NCBI GenBank assembly: GCA_031296305.1
Contig: JARLFZ010000036.1
Coordinates: 1 to 34,989, forward strand
DNA from: Occallatibacter sp.
GTDB lineage: Bacteria > Acidobacteriota > Terriglobia > Terriglobales > Acidobacteriaceae
DNA length: 34,989 bases
Reading direction: 5' to 3'
The notes below the pieces were generated by a model that saw nothing but the letters and a program-made list of their open reading frames with translations, did not search any database and had not been told where the DNA came from. How positions within the stretch are numbered: position 1 is the stretch's first letter; every line of letters begins with the position of its first letter. A program made the translations under genes and the position numbers. Below are positions 31,093 to 34,989 of this stretch, in pieces.

Positions 31093-31956
31093 TCAGGCTG
31101 CGAAATGCGTCATCCACTCTCTCGTACCCGCGTACCGGCAGGATTCCGACGCGATGCTGGCGGCCTGCGTTAGCGAATCAACGAAATCTCTCCCCATCGC
31201 CGCGAAATGACAATACGCCCCGTGCAGAATGTCTCCGGCGCCCATGGTGTCCACCGCGTCGACTTGAGGAACACGCACGCTCCCTGAAGATTGCCCGAAA
31301 ACAAACTCAATCGGCGCAGAACCGTTCGTGACGGCGATGTTCGTAACCCCGCAGTTCTTCAGAAATTGAATTACTTCGTTCCGAGAGGAGCAACCCGGAG
31401 GCATGAAATCCGCTGAGCAGATGGCGGTGTGAACGCTGCTGAGAAGCGCCTCCGTTCCCTCCTTCCAACTACCTCCATCGAGAACTACCGGCGTTCCGCT
31501 AGCTCGCGCCGCTGCCGCCCAGGCCTGGCACGCCTCCATGTAGTGACCATCCACCATGAAGATGCGCGCCTGCCGGCACAGCTCGGGTTCGACGCGCGCA
31601 GGAGGCGCTGCGACGCGCATGGCATTTGCTGAGACCACATTCCGATTGCCGGCCTTATCCACCGTGACGGCCGAAATTACGGGCGCGTCTGCAAAATCAG
31701 GGTTCAGATCGATGAGCTGAACAGAACATTTCTCCAACTCTTGCCGGATCACGCTGGCCAGCGCATGACGCCCCACAACGGTCACCAGCGCCGCATCGCT
31801 GCCAAGGTGAGCGCACGCGATGGCTGCGTTGGTCGCCGGGCCGCCGGCAAACACGCTCTGACTTCGCGCCGCGACCTTCGTGTTCGTAGCCGGAAACTCG
31901 TCGACATCGTAGACGACGTCAACAGTCGAGAGGCCGACAAAGAGAACGCTCGGCAT
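31093..31956 (-). CDS. PfkB-family carbohydrate/nucleoside kinase
   Basis: This is a 287-residue cytoplasmic kinase of the ribokinase/PfkB family. It transfers phosphate from ATP to a hydroxyl of a sugar or nucleoside. N-terminal motif 1 is visible as FAGGPATNAAIACAHLG. C-terminal motif 2 is DTMGAGDILHGAYCHF, with catalytic Asp242 and the GAGD anion hole. The substrate is not readable from sequence; fructose-, ribose- and ketohexokinase-like enzymes are all possible. The start has a perfect ribosome-binding site, GGAGGTGATC, a few bases upstream of ATG. The gene is divergent from the glycerol facilitator. Confidence 0.88.
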   Translation of the reverse strand: MPSVLFVGLSTVDVVYDVDEFPATNTKVAARSQSVFAGGPATNAAIACAHLGSDAALVTVVGRHALASVIRQELEKCSVQLIDLNPDFADAPVISAVTVDKAGNRNVVSANAMRVAAPPARVEPELCRQARIFMVDGHYMEACQAWAAAARASGTPVVLDGGSWKEGTEALLSSVHTAICSADFMPPGCSSRNEVIQFLKNCGVTNIAVTNGSAPIEFVFGQSSGSVRVPQVDAVDTMGAGDILHGAYCHFAAMGRDFVDSLTQAASIASESCRYAGTREWMTHFAA

Positions 31957-32177
31957 GGGTGATCACCTCCACAAACATTCCGCTTGGGTCATTCTAGTTT
32001 GGCCTGTTCGTTGCCAGGCGAGTGCTCGCGCCAACTGGGCCCAAACCGGTTTTTCACGCTTGGCGAGGATGGGTCCCGCAGTGGAGAATGCAAAGGTCCC
32101 GAAAACTGAACTGTGGGCGCGCTCCAATCCGAGCAAAACGCCAGGGCGGACGCGCGAGCCCTCATAAGGAAGGTTAG

Positions 32178-32906
32178 ATGCACTCAATTTGGTTCGGCGA
32201 GTTTATGGGTACGCTGGTTCTCATCCTGCTGGGCAACGGCGTGAACGCAGGCGTAACGCTGCGCAAGTCCTACGCTGCGGATTCCGGCTGGATCGTTATC
32301 ACCGCCGGATGGGCGATGGCCGTGCTCTGCGGTGTGATCGTGGCGCAGGCGTTCGGCAGTCCGGGCGCGCATATCAATCCGGCCATCACGCTGGCGTCGG
32401 CCATCGCGAGCGGAAACTACGGCCAGGTTTGGATCTACTGGTCGGCGCAGTTGCTGGGCGCGATGAGCGGCGCGGCACTCGTGACTCTGCACTACGCGCC
32501 GCATTGGAAGCTGACGGACAATCCAGCGGCCAAGCTCGGCGTTTTTTGCACCAACGCCGCGGTGAGCAGCCCTCTGGCGAATCTATTCAGCGAAATGTTG
32601 GGAACGATGGTGCTGGTCGTTGTGGCCAACGCGATCTTCTCGCATGGCGTGGCTATGAGCGGACCGGCTGCGGGACTTGGTCCGTGGCTCGTCAGCAGCC
32701 TGGTGTGGGGCATCGGACTCTCGCTCGGCGGGACCACAGGGTATGCGATCAACCCGGCGCGCGACCTGGGGCCGCGCATCGTGCATGCGCTGCTGCCGAT
32801 TCCCGGTAAGGGCGGATCGAACTGGCGCTACGCGCCGATTCCGATCGTTGGCGACCTTGCAGGAGGAGCGCTCGCGGGGTTGCTGGTGCACTACGCGCAT
32901 TTCTGA
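32178..32906 (+). CDS. MIP-family channel, glycerol facilitator-like
   Basis: The 242-residue integral membrane protein has six predicted helices and the two NPA half-helices of aquaporins: HINPAIT (67-69) and INPARDLGPR (192-194). Asp196 after the second NPAR is the residue typical of glycerol-conducting (GlpF) members rather than water-specific ones. The protein should allow passive uptake of glycerol or similar polyols. Start: ATG with GGAAGG five bases upstream. It stands alone, 221 bp from the divergent PfkB kinase; if that kinase acts on a polyol or sugar the two could share a substrate, but this is a guess. Confidence 0.9.
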   Translation: MHSIWFGEFMGTLVLILLGNGVNAGVTLRKSYAADSGWIVITAGWAMAVLCGVIVAQAFGSPGAHINPAITLASAIASGNYGQVWIYWSAQLLGAMSGAALVTLHYAPHWKLTDNPAAKLGVFCTNAAVSSPLANLFSEMLGTMVLVVVANAIFSHGVAMSGPAAGLGPWLVSSLVWGIGLSLGGTTGYAINPARDLGPRIVHALLPIPGKGGSNWRYAPIPIVGDLAGGALAGLLVHYAHF

Positions 32907-32913
32907 AAGCAAG

Positions 32914-32940
32914 CGGAGTTGGCGGGTTAGCGGGGTTCGC
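32914..32940. repeat. Period-9 tract after the MIP channel gene
   Basis: GCGGAGTTG, GCGGGTTA and GCGGGGTTC follow the stop codon, a degenerate form of the AACTCCGCC family. The third copy of the double-hairpin element begins ten bases further on. Confidence 0.55.
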
Positions 32941-32950
32941 ATCGTCATGT

Positions 32951-32998
32951 GCGGGTCGGGAGACCCGCACGACAGCCGGTCTGGAGACCGGCGCTACT
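32951..32998 (-). repeat. 48-bp double-hairpin element, copy 3
   Basis: It has the same two palindromes as copies 1 and 2, with one further change in the linker (CTGTCGTG). In element orientation its first bases, AGTAGCG, supply the stop codon of a short coding-like frame (32994-33106) downstream of rsmE. Confidence 0.85.
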
Positions 32999-33106
32999 TC
33001 GAAGACGATTCGCGGATAGACTCAGCCGCGTAAATAATTTCATCCAACTTTTCCACAGAGAGATCGGCGATCGCGCCGCAACTCGGTCTCTCTTGACTGC
33101 GATTGA

Positions 33107-33850
33107 CTACTCCAGGCAGGACGCGATGACGGCCAGTGCCGCGATGGCAGCCGTTTCTGCGCGCACGATGCGGGGCCCGAGCGAAGCCGCGCGCCAGCCG
33201 TTGGCATCGAAGAGCGCTTCTTCTTGAGGAGCCCATCCACCTTCCGGGCCAATGGCGATTTCCAGTTGAGGCATCTCGTTCTTGGCTGCCGCAACCGCCT
33301 CCCCGATCGCATGACGCAGGGTCGTGGTGCGCTCCTGCTCGGCGAGCACGATGCGCGTGGCGACAGAAGCTGCGCGCACGCGAAGCTCAAGTGAGACGGG
33401 ATCGTGAACCAGGGGTACATCGGAGCGCCGCGCCTGCTGCGAGGCCTCATGCGCGATGCGGCGCCATCGTTCGGCGCGCTTCTGCGCGGCCTGGGCCAGG
33501 TGCTTTTCTGTTCTTCGCGCGATGACGGGTGCAATGGCGGCCGCGCCGAGCTCCGTGGCTTTTTCGATCGCCCATTCCATGCGATCGAACTTGTAAATGG
33601 CCAGCACCAAAGTAACGGGCAGCGCAGGATCGGCCTGGAGCTCGGCGGTCAGGTTGAACCGGACTTCGCTCTTTTCTCCGGCCAGGGTGACTGCGGCCAC
33701 CTGGGCGTGAAAGACGCGGCCACCGGCAACCACGTCGGCCTCCATGCCCGGTTGCGCGCGCAGCACGCGGGCCAGATGTTCGGCCTGCGCACCGTCGATG
33801 GTTGCGGTGGCTTCATCCCAATGTTCGGCGATCCAGCGGCGACGTGTCAT
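33107..33850 (-). CDS. rsmE: 16S rRNA (uracil1498-N3)-methyltransferase
   Basis: RsmE methylates U1498 of 16S rRNA with S-adenosylmethionine. The 247-residue length is normal. The C-terminal SPOUT (knotted) domain shows the family blocks YKFDRMEWAIEKATELG, the EASQQARR region, IGPEGGW (201-207) and SLGPRIVRAETAAIAAL, which forms the SAM-binding knot. The N-terminal 70 residues form the PUA-like RNA-binding part, with AEHLARVLRAQPG. Start: ATG at 33850 (GTGAG seven bases upstream) fits family starts; ATG at 33874 would add eight residues. It stands after a convergent MIP gene. Confidence 0.92.
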   Translation of the reverse strand: MTRRRWIAEHWDEATATIDGAQAEHLARVLRAQPGMEADVVAGGRVFHAQVAAVTLAGEKSEVRFNLTAELQADPALPVTLVLAIYKFDRMEWAIEKATELGAAAIAPVIARRTEKHLAQAAQKRAERWRRIAHEASQQARRSDVPLVHDPVSLELRVRAASVATRIVLAEQERTTTLRHAIGEAVAAAKNEMPQLEIAIGPEGGWAPQEEALFDANGWRAASLGPRIVRAETAAIAALAVIASCLE

Positions 33851-33921
33851 CGCGATCTCACAAGTGTCCTTCATCAAAAGTGTACGGCGTCGAGCTAGCG
33901 GGCGACTGTTTTACCCGCATA

Positions 33922-33962
33922 AACACTAAGGGGAACGCTTTTGAGCGTCCCCCTTGAGTGTT
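33922..33962 (-). terminator. Terminator hairpin of the lysine-rich peptide gene
   Basis: A long imperfect stem runs AACACT-A-AGGGG-A-ACGCT against AGCGT-C-CCCCTT-G-AGTGTT with a four-base TTTG loop. It starts 24 bp after the stop of the minus-strand peptide gene. On the minus strand it is followed by ATGCGGG rather than a T-run, while on the plus strand GCCTTTTT follows. It may work in both directions. Confidence 0.7.
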
Positions 33963-33985
33963 GCCTTTTTGGGTTGTTCGATCCG

Positions 33986-34069
33986 CTACTTTTTCTTCGC
34001 GGTCTTTTTTACGGCCTTCTTGGCCGCCTTCTTCGCGGGTGCCTTCTTGGCTGCTTTCTTAGTTGCCAT
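33986..34069 (-). CDS. Tiny lysine/alanine-rich histone H1-like peptide
   Basis: This 27-residue frame begins MATKKAAKKAPAKK and consists of Lys, Ala, Pro, Val and Thr only, ending in KKK. About half its residues are Lys. It resembles the C-terminal tail of bacterial histone H1-like proteins, which bind DNA without sequence preference. Gene-like features support expression: a purine-rich AGGGAGA site before the ATG, an excellent sigma-70-type promoter about 60 bp upstream (34133-34161), and a strong hairpin after the stop. It could be a stand-alone nucleoid peptide or the remnant of a longer H1-like gene. It is shorter than any family member I can recall. Confidence 0.65.
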   Translation of the reverse strand: MATKKAAKKAPAKKAAKKAVKKTAKKK

Positions 34070-34132
34070 TTGCCTATTCTCCCTTTTCGATGGGTTGCAT
34101 CGATTCTGCAATTAGAAACTGCAGTTGAAGAA

Positions 34133-34161
34133 TGTATAGATTCATCAATCATCGATGTCAA
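34133..34161 (-). promoter_or_regulatory. Sigma-70-type promoter of the lysine-rich peptide gene
   Basis: On the minus strand TTGACA (34161-34156) and TATACA (34138-34133) are separated by exactly 17 bp. T-runs lie just upstream of the -35 box and could act as an UP element. The transcript would start near 34126 and have a leader of about 57 bases. It is the best-looking promoter found in the window. Confidence 0.75.
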
Positions 34162-34300
34162 GAAAAAAACGACATACGAGTGAAAAAAAGATCAACATGG
34201 TCCGACCGAAAAATTTCGCACGAAGAGGAAATCGGAGACGAAATTCCGCGCGAGAGAGAAAATTCTTGCGCGATCGCGTCGCGCTCGCTCGTTGCGCGCA

Positions 34301-34816
34301 TCAGTTTTTGCAATTTGCGGCGGCGCTCTCCTTCACAAATTGTGCGAGCGTTCCTGCATCGCGGCGCTGAATCAAATCGTCGAGATACGGCTGGCGATCC
34401 TTGGGGTTCGCTTTGAGCAACACCTCGTAAACATGCAGCGCGCCTTCGACGCCGGCCTGGTATTCGGCCATGTGATCTTCGCTCTTGCCGGGATTCTCAA
34501 TGACAAATGCGGTCTGCGCCATGAACATCGCCCCGAAGATGGTCGATGAATCCTTCTTGTTGCCTTTGGGCAGATCTACGAGCATGCAGACGTGCGCCGA
34601 AAGGTCGGGAACATCGGCCATCCATTTGAGAACCCATCCGAATTGGTCTTTGGCTTGCGGACCGAGCGGATTCGCCTGCCAGCTGTGAATGTACTCAAGC
34701 GCCTGTTGGCGCTCCTCGGCGGTCGAAGGGCCACGGTGATCCTGCGTAAACGAAACGGTGGACGCGAACAGCAGCCCGCAGGCCACGGCGGCGGCTGAGA
34801 TCTTGCGGATAAACAT
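34301..34816 (-). CDS. Secreted protein of unknown function
   Basis: The 171-residue product begins with a clear signal peptide ([20 protein letters not shown] then VSFTQ), so it is likely periplasmic or secreted. ATG at 34816 was chosen because GAGGAA lies seven bases upstream; an earlier ATG at 34837 lacks this. The mature part is helical and contains [40 protein letters not shown] and [20 protein letters not shown], suggesting a TPR-like or all-alpha fold. No catalytic motif is seen. Its single Cys pair (VCM and NCKN) could form a disulphide. It is not recognised as a named family. It lies upstream of the lysine-rich peptide gene on the same strand. Confidence 0.75.
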   Translation of the reverse strand: MFIRKISAAAVACGLLFASTVSFTQDHRGPSTAEERQQALEYIHSWQANPLGPQAKDQFGWVLKWMADVPDLSAHVCMLVDLPKGNKKDSSTIFGAMFMAQTAFVIENPGKSEDHMAEYQAGVEGALHVYEVLLKANPKDRQPYLDDLIQRRDAGTLAQFVKESAAANCKN

Positions 34817-34870
34817 GGCTGGATTCCTCACCAGCAAAACTACCCCACTTTGCGTTGCGGTGCAATGCGC

Positions 34871-34989
34871 TCAGCACTCGATCACGTTCAGCGCAAGGCC
34901 CGCAAGGCTGGTCTCCTTGTAGCGCGACTGCATATCGAGGCCGGTGAGGTACATGGTGCGGATGACCTGGTCGAGCGAGACCTTGTGCG
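34871..34989 (-). CDS. sdaA: L-serine ammonia-lyase, C-terminal end
   Basis: Only the last 39 codons are in the window; the rest lies beyond the right end. The visible peptide contains [20 protein letters not shown] and ends [14 protein letters not shown]. This is the highly conserved C-terminal segment of iron-sulphur L-serine dehydratases (SdaA/TdcG), whose final Cys contributes to the [4Fe-4S] cluster. The enzyme deaminates serine to pyruvate in the cytoplasm. The stop is 55 bp upstream, in transcription order, of the secreted-protein gene. Confidence 0.85.
   Translation of the reverse strand, partial: HKVSLDQVIRTMYLTGLDMQSRYKETSLAGLALNVIEC

Overview
The window looks like chromosomal DNA of an Acidobacteriota bacterium, probably of the Terriglobia. 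This is inferred from the high G+C, the gene content (S53 sedolisin lipoprotein, TrpB2-type tryptophan synthase, DUF2442, LptF-LptG fusion) and the many short dispersed repeats. No rRNA, tRNA, CRISPR array, transposase or transcription-factor gene was recognised.

Layout. (1) 1-1446: end of the flagellar cap gene fliD, then fliS. (2) 1539-8374, minus strand: copper chaperone, copper ATPase, fused LptF-LptG permease and an ABC exporter, which form a cell-envelope and metal block. (3) 8544-10728, plus strand: Nudix hydrolase, membrane-anchored alpha/beta hydrolase and an unknown membrane protein. (4) 10882-12242: an A+T-richer two-gene insert with a PD-(D/E)XK nuclease-like protein and a coupled unknown partner. 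(5) 12243-12866: a gene-free, repeat-rich stretch ending in an FNR/CRP-type palindrome before hypCDE (12867-15482), the NiFe-hydrogenase maturation genes. (6) 15761-22758: secreted sedolisin, TIM-barrel isomerase, tyrosine-phosphatase-like protein coupled to an unknown protein, GT4 glycosyltransferase and a PHP-type metal-dependent protein. (7) 22759-23437: a second repeat-rich gene-free stretch. (8) 23438-26087: a two-gene minus-strand module, a GNAT-PIN-GNAT-like-PUA/ASCH-like multidomain protein overlapping a stand-alone ASCH protein. This is the most unusual system here. (9) 26434-34989: LOG-family protein, small membrane protein, TrpB2, DUF2442 with a decayed DUF4160-like partner, isoaspartyl peptidase, PfkB kinase, glycerol facilitator, RsmE, a tiny lysine-rich DNA-binding-like peptide with its own promoter and terminator, a secreted unknown protein and the 3' end of sdaA.

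A striking property is the number of short repeat families scattered between and inside genes: a period-8 tract (GTTCCCTT), a period-9 tract (AACTCCGCC), a 48-bp double-hairpin element in three copies, a purine-rich element in two copies and a CTCAGGATGACA-type element. Two period-8 tracts lie in frame inside copA and the LOG gene, and one period-9 tract forms the tail of HypC, so the repeats appear able to become protein sequence.

The genes are mostly housekeeping or envelope functions in short operons. hypC-hypD-hypE, the phosphatase pair, the nuclease pair and the GNAT-PIN/ASCH pair all show start-stop overlaps that suggest translational coupling. Functions were assigned from motifs only, and no database search was possible.
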